Shown: positions 1 to 7,245 of the stretch, one piece after another
How positions within the stretch are numbered: the first letter of the stretch is position 1
Layout: each line of letters opens with the position of its first letter
Source of the DNA: JADHUC01 sp964617665
GTDB taxonomy: Bacteria > Planctomycetota > Planctomycetia > Pirellulales > Pirellulaceae
NCBI GenBank assembly: GCA_964617665.1
Contig: CAZUAH010000110.1
Location: 1 to 30,962 of the forward strand
DNA: 30,962 bases
Direction of reading: 5' to 3'
Program-made: the position numbers and the translations under genes
The notes under the pieces: model-generated
The model's input: the letters and a program-made list of their open reading frames with translations, nothing else
What the model was told of the DNA's origin: nothing
Database searches by the model: none

Positions 1-721
1 CCGGCCTTCCCCCGGCTCCGGGGAATTGCGGGGGAAGATAGCCCGGATGATACGGACGCATTGGCGCCGGACCAATCCACAGGTCCCAATCGATGCTTTC
101 CGGCACCGGCTGCCCCGCGGGCCGAGCCAACGGCCCCGTTCCACCCGACTCGAACAGCACATGGGCCTCGCGCAGTTCACCGATCGTCCCGTCCTGGATC
201 AACTCCAAGGTGCGACGGAACGAATCCGTGGCCATGCCCTGGTTGCCCATCTGTGTGGCGACCTTATGGCGATGGGCCATTTCACGAAGTTGCCGCGCTT
301 CGCCTACGTCGTGCGTCAGGGGTTTTTCCAAGTAGACGTGCTTCCGTCGTTTCATGGCCGCCGCAGCGATCACGGCGTGCGAGTGCACGGGAGTCGCGAT
401 GACCACCGCGTCGATCTGACGTTCCATTTCGTCGAATAACTTGCGGAAATCGCGATACTGGCGAGCCGTTGGAACAAGTTTCGCCGGCCCGTCCAACTGC
501 TTCTGGTTGACATCGCACACGGCCACCAAGTTTTCGCCGATCCGCGGAATAGCGCGAACGTGATGCGATCCACCTCGCGCGCCCAGGCCTATCAACGCGA
601 TATCCAGTTTCTCGTTGGCCTGGTAGCTTCGCACCCGATCGCTGTTGCCGAGGATCAATAGGCCGGCTCCGGCTGTCGCAGTGCCAGACAGGAAACGACG
701 GCGATTGATACGTGTCTTCAT
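1..721 (-). CDS. Tat-exported Gfo/Idh/MocA family protein, C-terminus beyond the window
   Basis: The reading frame starts at the ATG at 721 and runs open to base 1, so about 240 N-terminal residues are visible and the rest is cut off by the window edge. A GGAGGT ribosome site (minus strand, 730-735) lies 8 bases before the ATG. The N-terminus has a twin-arginine signal (NRRRFLSG, residues 6-13) followed by a small-residue hydrophobic stretch. The Rossmann NAD(P)-binding loop GLGARGG is at residues 45-51 and the family EKP motif at 131-133. In this family such proteins bind NAD(P) tightly and act as sugar or inositol oxidoreductases, or as GH109-type glycosidases; the substrate cannot be told here. 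The gene is divergent from a paralogue at 1077. Confidence 0.9.
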   Translation of the reverse strand, partial: MKTRINRRRFLSGTATAGAGLLILGNSDRVRSYQANEKLDIALIGLGARGGSHHVRAIPRIGENLVAVCDVNQKQLDGPAKLVPTARQYRDFRKLFDEMERQIDAVVIATPVHSHAVIAAAAMKRRKHVYLEKPLTHDVGEARQLREMAHRHKVATQMGNQGMATDSFRRTLELIQDGTIGELREAHVLFESGGTGPLARPAGQPVPESIDWDLWIGPAPMRPYHPGYLPPQFPGAGGRP

Positions 722-1076
722 GGCCTGCTACCTCCGCAATTCTATCGGAACCAGATCATCGTCTTTTCGTGTCCTCGTGTTGCGACTCGGCCTCAAGTAC
801 TGCGGCAAGAATGAGAGTTGTTGCAGCAAACGCGCCCAGTCGATCTCTCCGCAATTGCCTTTCCAGTCTATGGTTTCCCAAGGTGGCTGTGAAATGACTT
901 ATCGTGACATTTACATGATATATTTGGACACCATTTTGTGGCGTGCGACGGCAACGTGTAGGATAGTGGCGTGGTCCTTGGTTGTTCCGCTTCCGCGTAG
1001 TAAACTCGATTATGCACAGGACGGAAACCAGATCTACGTGATGTTCCATTGGATGATAGTGAACTGGAGCTAACCT
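722..1076. other. Divergent intergenic region with promoter-like sites
   Basis: This 355-bp gap separates two divergent oxidoreductase genes. I see no convincing gene in it. It holds the ribosome sites of both flanking genes, an AT-richer patch at about 897-925 and two plus-strand promoter-like pairs. The better pair is listed separately; the other is TTGTGG (936-941), a 17-base spacer, then TAGGAT (959-964). Confidence 0.6.
978..1006 (+). promoter_or_regulatory. Candidate sigma70-type promoter for the 1077 gene
   Basis: TTGGTT (978-983) and TAAACT (1001-1006) are separated by 17 bases, about 70 bases before the start codon at 1077. The match to consensus is partial (3/6 and 4/6). The same TAAACT box recurs in the candidate promoter at 7165-7192. 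Confidence 0.3.
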
Positions 1077-2444
1077 ATGAAGATCCTCAGCCGCAGGGAG
1101 TTTATTGATCAATCGGCGAAGACGACGGTTGGCGTGGCCGGCTGCGTCACCGTTCTGGCTAATCCTGGGTCAGTCCGGGCGACTCCGGCCAATGACCGGC
1201 TTGTGCTGGGGATGATTGGCGTTGGTGGAGGGCGGGGCCACTCGCTGGCCATGGGGTTCCTGGAACGCGGCGATTGTGAGATCGGCTATATCTGCGACGT
1301 GAACAGCCGGTTGCACGAACCGCGATCGCAGGCGTACGCGGCGCGCCAAGGAGGCAAGCGTCCCAAGTGCTCGCAGGATTTCTGCGAGATGCTCGAAGAC
1401 GATTCGGTCGACGCCGTGGCGATCGCCACCCCGCCGCACTGGCACGCCCTGGCGACGATTCTGTGTTGCCAGGCCGGCAAGGACGTCTATTGCGAGAAGC
1501 CGCAGAGCCAGAATTGCTGGGAAGGCCGCCAGGCAGTCAAGGCCGCTCGGAAGTACGGTCGAATCGTCCAGATCGGCACGCAGAACCGCAGCGCGCCATA
1601 CAATCTGGCCGCCAAGCGTTATCTTGAAGACGGCAAGCTGGGCCGAGTGCATCTGTGCCGCGTGTTCGAGCAGACCTACGAGCCCAACTTCGAGTGGGGG
1701 CCCGACACGGAGCCGCCCGCGACGTTGGACTGGGAGATGTGGAACGGTCCGGCCCCAGCCCGTAAGTACAATAAGGCGATCCATGTCCGGTGGCGCAAGT
1801 TGTGGGACTACGCCGGCGGGCAGATGTCCTACCAGGGGATTCACCAGATCGATCTGGCTCGGTTTCTCTGTGGTGTCGATTATCCGAGCAGCGTCTATTG
1901 CACGGCCAAACGCTTCACGCAAGGTGACGCCGAAACGCCGGACACGCAGTTGGCTACCTTCGAGTATCCCGAAATGTTGCTAACCTACGAGCAGACCGAG
2001 TTCACGCCCTACATGCTGAGGAGTGATCCCGGGATTCGCAACGGCGACATCTTCCCCCATTGGCCTCAGAACGGCACGCGGATCGAGCTTTACGGTGAGA
2101 AGGGCATGATGTGTGTGGGCCGAATGGGCGGCGGCTGGCAGGTCTTCGTGCGCACCAAAGGTCGACAACCCGTAGTCAAAGACGAGATGTACGGCCGCTA
2201 CCCTGACCCTTTCCACAAGGCGAACTTCGTCGAGTCGGTGAAGAGCCGCAAACGGCCCAATGCCGACATCGAGGAAGGGCACCGCAGTCTGCTGATGGCT
2301 CACTATGCGAATATCAGTTGCCGGCTCGGTGGACGGAAGCTACAAATCGACCCGAAGACCGAGCACATCCTCGACGATCCTGAAGCCATGGGCCTGTTCA
2401 AGCGAACGTACCGCAAGCCGTGGGTGGTCGAGGAGGTGGTGTAG
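1077..2444 (+). CDS. Tat-exported Gfo/Idh/MocA family oxidoreductase
   Basis: This 455-residue protein has a GGAG ribosome site at 1066-1069, 7 bases before the ATG. The N-terminus (LSRREF, then a hydrophobic segment to about residue 30) looks like a Tat signal. The Rossmann loop GVGGGRG is at residues 48-54, HWH at 121-123 and EKP at 140-142, the order expected for the family. The C-terminal half is the usual alpha/beta substrate-binding domain. It is closely related to the next gene, sharing the HWHAL, QAGKD and EGR blocks, so the pair probably arose by tandem duplication. The product is likely a periplasmic enzyme with bound NAD(P) acting on a sugar, cyclitol or glycoside. Exact chemistry is unknown; GH109-type glycosidase activity is an alternative. 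Confidence 0.92.
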   Translation: MKILSRREFIDQSAKTTVGVAGCVTVLANPGSVRATPANDRLVLGMIGVGGGRGHSLAMGFLERGDCEIGYICDVNSRLHEPRSQAYAARQGGKRPKCSQDFCEMLEDDSVDAVAIATPPHWHALATILCCQAGKDVYCEKPQSQNCWEGRQAVKAARKYGRIVQIGTQNRSAPYNLAAKRYLEDGKLGRVHLCRVFEQTYEPNFEWGPDTEPPATLDWEMWNGPAPARKYNKAIHVRWRKLWDYAGGQMSYQGIHQIDLARFLCGVDYPSSVYCTAKRFTQGDAETPDTQLATFEYPEMLLTYEQTEFTPYMLRSDPGIRNGDIFPHWPQNGTRIELYGEKGMMCVGRMGGGWQVFVRTKGRQPVVKDEMYGRYPDPFHKANFVESVKSRKRPNADIEEGHRSLLMAHYANISCRLGGRKLQIDPKTEHILDDPEAMGLFKRTYRKPWVVEEVV

Positions 2445-2453
2445 CCGTGTAGC

Positions 2454-2491
2454 TCCTGGCGTGCAGAAATCCTGCCAGGACAGGTCCTGGC
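2454..2491 (+). repeat. Three-arm inverted repeat that can form alternative stem-loops
   Basis: TCCTGGC (2454-2460), GCCAGGA (2474-2480) and TCCTGGC (2485-2491) lie in the 75-base gap between two co-directional oxidoreductase genes. The middle arm can pair with either outer arm, so two mutually exclusive stems are possible. The second pairing is part of an 8+2+8 palindrome at 2474-2491. It may modulate readthrough or mRNA stability inside the operon, or be a genomic repeat; no U-tract follows. Confidence 0.6.
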
Positions 2492-2519
2492 CTACCCTAT
2501 CCTCCCCTGGAGACAACAT

Positions 2520-3959
2520 ATGTTTCCGCACAATCGCCGCGACTTTCTGAAACGCACCGTCGCCAGCGGCGCACTGGCGACGTTCGCAGTCTCCGGCACG
2601 AAAGCCTCCGGCAGAGTGTTGGGAGCCAACGATCGCGTTCGCGTCGCTGTCGCAGGTATCAACGGCCGGGGACGGAGCTTCCTGACGGGATTCGGCGGGA
2701 TGAAGGACGTCGAGATCGCCTACCTCGTCGATCCCGATAGCCGGTTGTTCACCTCTCGAAGCAACATCGTCAGGGAGCGGGCGGGCTACACGCCCGCCTG
2801 CGTCCAGGACGTTCGGCGAGCACTCGACGACAAGAATCTCGACGCCATTTCCATCGTCACACCCAACCACTGGCACGCGCTGATTGGTATCTGGGCGTGC
2901 CAAGCAGGTAAGGACGCGTATGTCGAGAAGCCGTGCAGCCACAACATCTTCGAAGGCCGCAAACTCGTCGAGGCAGCGAGAAAGTACGACCGCGTCGTCC
3001 AGCATGGCACGCAACGGCGCTCCGATCCGCAATGGATCCGGTTGACTAACGACATTCGCAACGGGAAATACGGCAAGCTGCTGGTCGCCCACGCTTTTGA
3101 TTGTCGGCAGAGGCTTAGCAACGGCATCAAGCAGCCGCAGGAGCCGCCCCGCGAGTTGGATTTCGGTCTCTGGCTGGGCCCGGCGCCCGAGCAGCCGTTC
3201 CGCACAAACCTGGTGCACTACCGCTGGCACTGGCGGTGGGACTTCGGCAACGGTGAGATTGGGAACTTGGGGTCACACGAGTTGGACGTGTGCCGTTGGG
3301 CCATGCCCGTCGGTGCCGTGCCGAAGAACGTGGTCAGCCTCGGCGGTCGCTTTGGCTATGAGGATCAGGGCCAAACGCCCAACACCCATTTGACCTTGAT
3401 CGATTTCGGCGAAGTCAAGCTGTTGCACGAGGCGCGCGGACTGGTCGACAACGATCATTGGAAGATCACTGTCGAGTACCACACCGACGAAGGAGTGATC
3501 CGCGACGGCAAGTTCTTCGCCAAAGGCAAGGGCAACGGCGTGCCGATCGACAACTGTCCGCCACCCGGCGCCCCTGAACAGGGACCGCGCCATATGCGGA
3601 ACTTCATCGATTGTGTCCGCAGCCGGAAACGTGAAGAGCTCACTGCGGAGATCCTCAAGGGACATCGGGCAGCAACTTTGGTACACTTAGGCAACATTTC
3701 CTACCGCCTTGGCGAGGACGTGCCCTTCGACAGGGTGACGAAGGCTTTCGACGGCAACCAGACATTCGGCGAATCCTTCGAAGACATGAAACGCCATCTG
3801 GCCGATACCGGCCAGGTGGATTTGGCCAGTTCCACGTATCACCTCGGGCGCACGTTGTCGTTCGACGCCCAGGCCGAGAAGTTCGTCGGAGCCCCGGACG
3901 CAGACCAGTTGCTCAGCCGACCCTACCGCGGCCCCTTTGTGGTACCGGAACGAATTTGA
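2520..3959 (+). CDS. Tat-exported Gfo/Idh/MocA family oxidoreductase (paralogue of the 1077 gene)
   Basis: This 479-residue protein has GGAGA at 2509-2513, 6 bases before the ATG. A Tat motif (NRRDFLKR, residues 5-12) precedes a short hydrophobic stretch. The nucleotide-binding loop GINGRG is at residues 46-51, HWH at 117-119 and EKP at 136-138. The middle and C-terminal parts carry the family substrate domain; an extension of about 70 residues after residue 405 is not matched in the upstream paralogue. It lies 75 bases downstream of that paralogue and is probably co-transcribed with it. The expected location is the periplasm with prebound NAD(P); the substrate is probably a sugar derivative but is not determinable here. 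Confidence 0.92.
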   Translation: MFPHNRRDFLKRTVASGALATFAVSGTKASGRVLGANDRVRVAVAGINGRGRSFLTGFGGMKDVEIAYLVDPDSRLFTSRSNIVRERAGYTPACVQDVRRALDDKNLDAISIVTPNHWHALIGIWACQAGKDAYVEKPCSHNIFEGRKLVEAARKYDRVVQHGTQRRSDPQWIRLTNDIRNGKYGKLLVAHAFDCRQRLSNGIKQPQEPPRELDFGLWLGPAPEQPFRTNLVHYRWHWRWDFGNGEIGNLGSHELDVCRWAMPVGAVPKNVVSLGGRFGYEDQGQTPNTHLTLIDFGEVKLLHEARGLVDNDHWKITVEYHTDEGVIRDGKFFAKGKGNGVPIDNCPPPGAPEQGPRHMRNFIDCVRSRKREELTAEILKGHRAATLVHLGNISYRLGEDVPFDRVTKAFDGNQTFGESFEDMKRHLADTGQVDLASSTYHLGRTLSFDAQAEKFVGAPDADQLLSRPYRGPFVVPERI

Positions 3960-4027
3960 CCGCAGGCCTTCGATGATTCCCGGACGGGAGACCTGCGGTC
4001 TCGCGAATCCCGTGGTCAGGAGACCAC
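3960..4027 (+). terminator. Nested stem-loops after the oxidoreductase pair
   Basis: CCGCAGG (3960-3966) pairs with CCTGCGG (3992-3998) and encloses TCCCG (3978-3982) pairing with CGGGA (3985-3989). A second hairpin follows: GTGGTC (4012-4017), loop AGGA, GACCAC (4022-4027). They start one base after the stop codon of the 2520 gene. There is no U-tract, so they may be a weak terminator or an mRNA-stabilising structure rather than a classical intrinsic terminator. Confidence 0.4.
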
Positions 4028-4081
4028 CGGACAACTTCGTATCTCCCATTATCATGCAAGGTCATTTAGCGGAGGACCGCC

Positions 4082-5473
4082 ATGAGCGTTACCCGACGTG
4101 ATTTCCTGTCCGCTGTGGCGGCAGGTATGTTGCTTGGTGCCGCACGCGCCGAGACGCCGACACTGCGCATTGCCACGTTTCAAGCCGATGTCACGCCGCC
4201 GTTGGGAGTGCCGCTTTGCCACGGCAACGTCATGCCTGCCAAGAAGATCGTCGATCCACTGAGTGCGCGCGGGATCATCCTGTTTGCCACGGGCAGGCCG
4301 ATTGTGCTTTGTGCTGTCGATTGGACGGGAATCGGCAACGCGGCACACGATGCGTGGCGTGAAAGACTGGCAGAGGCGGTCGGCACAACCGCCGATCGCG
4401 TGGCCGTGCATGTCTGTCACCAGCACGACGCACCGGCAGCGGACTATTCCTCCGGAGAAGTCCTGGCCGCCCACGGCATGAAGGACGTCATGTTTGATTT
4501 CGCCTTCGCCGAGGAGGGCCTGAGTCGGGTTGCCCGGGCGGTGCGCGAGGCTGCTACCAGGTCACGTCGTGTGACCCACCTGGGCTACGGCAAAGGAGAA
4601 GTCGAAAAAGTCGCTTCCACGCGGCGTGTTCTCACACCGGACAGAAAACTCGCCTTCTGGCGCAGCTCCCGTGGCGGCAACAAGCGGGGCAGCGACGCGC
4701 CTGAGGGGCTCATCGACCCGTATCTCCGAACGCTCAGCTTCTGGGACGGCGATGATCCACTGGTGGCGATCAGTTACTACGCCTGTCACGGGCAGAGCTA
4801 CTACGGCCGGGGCGGAGTCAGTGGCGACATCATTGGCATCGCCCGCTCGATCCGCGAAAGCGAACTGCCCGGCGTGGCCCAACTCTACTTCGACGGCGCC
4901 GGCGGCAATATCGCCTGCGGGAAATACAACGACGGCTCGCCTGAAAACCGCCCTGTGCTGGCCAGACGGCTCGCCCAAGGTATGAAGCTCGCCTGGCAGT
5001 CGCAGAAGAAAGTACCGGTCGCGGAGGCCGATGTCCGTTGGCAAGTCCATCCGGTGAGTTTGCCCGTCCGTGAGTACATTACCGAGAAATGGTGTCTGGA
5101 CAAGTTGAATAACCCAAAACTCTCTAACCAGCAGCGAACGTTCGCCGCGCGCGAACTAGCTTTCCTCCGTCGCATGCAATCCGGGCACGAGATCCCCCTG
5201 ACCTGTCTGGAGATCGGTCCGGCGTGCGTGCTTCACATGCCTGGCGAGTTGTTCGTGGAGTATCAATTGGCCGCCCAGAAGATGCGCCCCCACAAGTTCG
5301 TCTGCATGGCAGCCTACGGCGAATACGGCACAGGCTACATCGGCACGGAAATTGCCTACGAACGGGGCGGCTACGAAACCGGCCACGTTTCGCGCGTGGC
5401 CCCGGAAGTAGAAGACGTGTTGATGTCGGCGATGCGTCAGGTGCTGGATGTGAAATCACCCTCTTCAGAATAG
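4082..5473 (+). CDS. Tat-exported neutral/alkaline ceramidase-like protein
   Basis: This 463-residue protein has GGAGG at 4071-4075, 6 bases before the ATG. A Tat motif (TRRDFLS, residues 4-10) is followed by a hydrophobic stretch ending in ARA (residues 21-23). The start of the mature part (FQADVTPPLGVPL) and the metal-site-like CHQHDAP (residues 112-118; His113 and His115) match the N-terminal domain of neutral ceramidases (PF04734 type). A further His is at 236. True ceramidases cleave the amide bond of N-acyl sphingoid bases using zinc. Planctomycetes carry many short members with only this domain and unproven substrates, so only the fold and a likely amidase or hydrolase role are claimed. 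It faces a second member at 5722-7098. Confidence 0.85.
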   Translation: MSVTRRDFLSAVAAGMLLGAARAETPTLRIATFQADVTPPLGVPLCHGNVMPAKKIVDPLSARGIILFATGRPIVLCAVDWTGIGNAAHDAWRERLAEAVGTTADRVAVHVCHQHDAPAADYSSGEVLAAHGMKDVMFDFAFAEEGLSRVARAVREAATRSRRVTHLGYGKGEVEKVASTRRVLTPDRKLAFWRSSRGGNKRGSDAPEGLIDPYLRTLSFWDGDDPLVAISYYACHGQSYYGRGGVSGDIIGIARSIRESELPGVAQLYFDGAGGNIACGKYNDGSPENRPVLARRLAQGMKLAWQSQKKVPVAEADVRWQVHPVSLPVREYITEKWCLDKLNNPKLSNQQRTFAARELAFLRRMQSGHEIPLTCLEIGPACVLHMPGELFVEYQLAAQKMRPHKFVCMAAYGEYGTGYIGTEIAYERGGYETGHVSRVAPEVEDVLMSAMRQVLDVKSPSSE

Positions 5474-5535
5474 ACGGCACTTGGCTTCTACAGTGAACTC
5501 GCAAGAAATCGCTACGGAGCGCGGGAAAGAACGAA

Positions 5536-5594
5536 GTCGCCTTTCGCTCCGCGAAAGTGGCGCCACACGCTTCTTTCGCGGAGTAAAGGGCGAC
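5536..5594. repeat. Long imperfect palindrome (REP-like)
   Basis: Two 22-base arms, 5536-5557 and 5573-5594, are inverted copies matching at 19 of 22 positions. The 15-base centre contains the palindrome TGGCGCCA (5558-5565). It sits between convergent genes. Its form is that of a repetitive extragenic palindrome; similar elements are, from memory, common in Pirellula-like genomes. It may also act as a bidirectional terminator. Confidence 0.75.
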
Positions 5595-5631
5595 CGAATG
5601 CTACGTTCGTGGTCGTGTTGTCGAACCGCAA

Positions 5632-5675
5632 CCCGGGGTGGCGCTTCGCGGCTGCGCCGATTCGCTTGCCCTGGG
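5632..5675. repeat. Diverged copy of the 20970-21013 palindromic repeat
   Basis: Aligned by eye, this 44-base stretch matches the reverse complement of 20970-21013 at 37 of 44 positions without gaps. Both are bounded by CCC(A/G)GGG and CCCTGGG arms. This copy has lost some internal pairing, so it looks like an older member of the same interspersed family. Confidence 0.75.
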
Positions 5676-5721
5676 CCACGATGTCTGACGCTTTCAACGT
5701 CACGATGTCCATACACCTAGC

Positions 5722-7098
5722 CTAGCGGCCATCCCCTTCCCACAACTCCTGCAGCAAATCCACCGCCGTATCCACCAGCGTCTGGGTCCCCTCAAGCGAC
5801 ACGAAGTTTACGCCCGCCAGGGTCTCGTAACCTTCGTGCTGGAAGGCTTGCGCTGTGGGCTCGTAGCCGATCCAATCGTTGGTTAGCTCGCACATAATGG
5901 TGTGGGGAAAGGGCGAGCGTTTCTTTACGGACAACCCCCATTCCACAAAGAGTTCCCCGGCGTTGGTCGCGATGCCCAGTGGGCCGATCCGCCCAGCGTT
6001 CACCGGGACTCTGCGGGTCTTGGGCTTGCGAGCCGCCTCGCGTTTGGCAGCGTCGAAGGCGTCTGGCCGCCAGCCCAACCGAGCAATGGCCCCTTCGCGC
6101 TGGTCGGCGGGATCGCTGCATGGCACGACCACATCGCGGCGAGCGTAGCCCACGGCGATCGGCCCTTCGATGGGAGTCGCTCCCTTGGCAGCGTTCACCG
6201 CCGCCCTTGCGAAAACCGCGGCTTTCTCCCGCCAGTCGGGGACAAACAGCGCGGTAGGGTTGATGTTACCGGCGGCACCCTGAGTGAATACGCACACCGC
6301 CTGTTCCCCATACGCCTGCGCAATCTGCTCGGCGATGACGCCGGGATAGTCGGCTGACCACCTCGCTGCCCCTTTTTGATTGAGGCCTCTGCGGTCATGG
6401 AGGGCCGGATGGCAAGTGAAATTCACCAGCGTTCCCAGTACTCGTCCATCCGGCGCATCGAACCGGGCCACCCACAGCTCAGGGTCGATGGGCCCCTCCG
6501 TGCCCAACACCTGCGGTGTCTGCTCCAGATCGCCGAGCTTGTTCAACCAAGTATTCAGCACCATTCCATCGGCCTTGGAGATCACCCGGCGGTTGTGATG
6601 ACCCTCGTAAACCAGTGTGCGTCCCAGGAACATGCGGGCCGGCTGCAGCGCCTTGTACGCCTGCTCAATGCTGTCAGCGATGAGCCCCGGCAAGGTTGAT
6701 ATGTAGTCCTTGTTGTTCGGCCCTCCCATCGGGATGAAGGGCGAACTATGGTTGTGACTGGGACAGATCATCACCGCCTCACGATCGATCCCCGTCCGCT
6801 TAGATGCCTCCGCGATAGCCGCATCGGCCAGATCGAGCCGAATCTTCACAAGGTCCAGCCCCACGATGGCCAGCGTTCGGTCGCCGCTCTGAACCACCAG
6901 AGTCTTTGCAGACAGGGGGTCGTCCGTACCCACGGTAATCGGCAGTCGCGGGCCGGTCATGATACCGCCGGCAGGCGGAGTGATATCCACGTGGCTGAAC
7001 CCAACCTTCAGTTCTCCTGGCGCGCCCTCACCAACCCCAGCGAACGCCGGAGCGGCAAACAACACGAGCACAACGCCCATAGCGGATACAGTTCTCAT
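5722..7098 (-). CDS. Sec-exported neutral ceramidase-like protein
   Basis: This 458-residue protein starts at the ATG at 7098; AGGA (minus strand, 7105-7108) lies 6 bases upstream. The first 20 residues form a clear Sec signal ending AFA. The mature part opens with VGFSHVDITPPAGG and carries PSHNHSSP (residues 113-120; His115 and His117), CHP at 229-231 and ADYPG at 249-253. These match the zinc-site motifs of neutral/alkaline ceramidases better than the neighbour at 4082 does. At 458 residues it lacks most of the long C-terminal region of full-length ceramidases. A zinc-dependent amidase or related hydrolase acting outside the cytoplasm is the likely role. It is convergent with the other member and divergent from the 7246 gene. 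Confidence 0.88.
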   Translation of the reverse strand: MRTVSAMGVVLVLFAAPAFAGVGEGAPGELKVGFSHVDITPPAGGIMTGPRLPITVGTDDPLSAKTLVVQSGDRTLAIVGLDLVKIRLDLADAAIAEASKRTGIDREAVMICPSHNHSSPFIPMGGPNNKDYISTLPGLIADSIEQAYKALQPARMFLGRTLVYEGHHNRRVISKADGMVLNTWLNKLGDLEQTPQVLGTEGPIDPELWVARFDAPDGRVLGTLVNFTCHPALHDRRGLNQKGAARWSADYPGVIAEQIAQAYGEQAVCVFTQGAAGNINPTALFVPDWREKAAVFARAAVNAAKGATPIEGPIAVGYARRDVVVPCSDPADQREGAIARLGWRPDAFDAAKREAARKPKTRRVPVNAGRIGPLGIATNAGELFVEWGLSVKKRSPFPHTIMCELTNDWIGYEPTAQAFQHEGYETLAGVNFVSLEGTQTLVDTAVDLLQELWEGDGR

Positions 7099-7139
7099 GG
7101 GAAATCCTGTGCCATCTTGGTGTGTTTCTCATGATGACA

Positions 7140-7155
7140 GCCAAGCCCACTTGGC
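7140..7155. repeat. Short perfect inverted repeat in a divergent promoter region
   Basis: GCCAAG (7140-7145), a 4-base loop and CTTGGC (7150-7155) lie between divergent genes and just before a promoter-like TTGACT at 7165. It could be an operator or a small hairpin. Confidence 0.4.
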
Positions 7156-7164
7156 CGACGCTCT

Positions 7165-7192
7165 TTGACTCGCGAGTTCACGTTGTTAAACT
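7165..7192 (+). promoter_or_regulatory. Candidate sigma70-type promoter for the 7246 gene
   Basis: TTGACT (7165-7170) and TAAACT (7187-7192) are separated by 16 bases, matching consensus at 5/6 and 4/6. They lie about 55 bases before the proposed TTG start at 7246. This placement is one reason to reject a start as far upstream as 7165. Confidence 0.5.
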
Positions 7193-7245
7193 CAGTCTCA
7201 TCGACGGACATTATATACCCGATCAACCATCAGCGGAGATACATC

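Noticed and set aside
2340..3230. 296-codon minus-strand frame across the two oxidoreductase genes
   Set aside because: It overlaps two clearly real genes and has no recognisable protein features.
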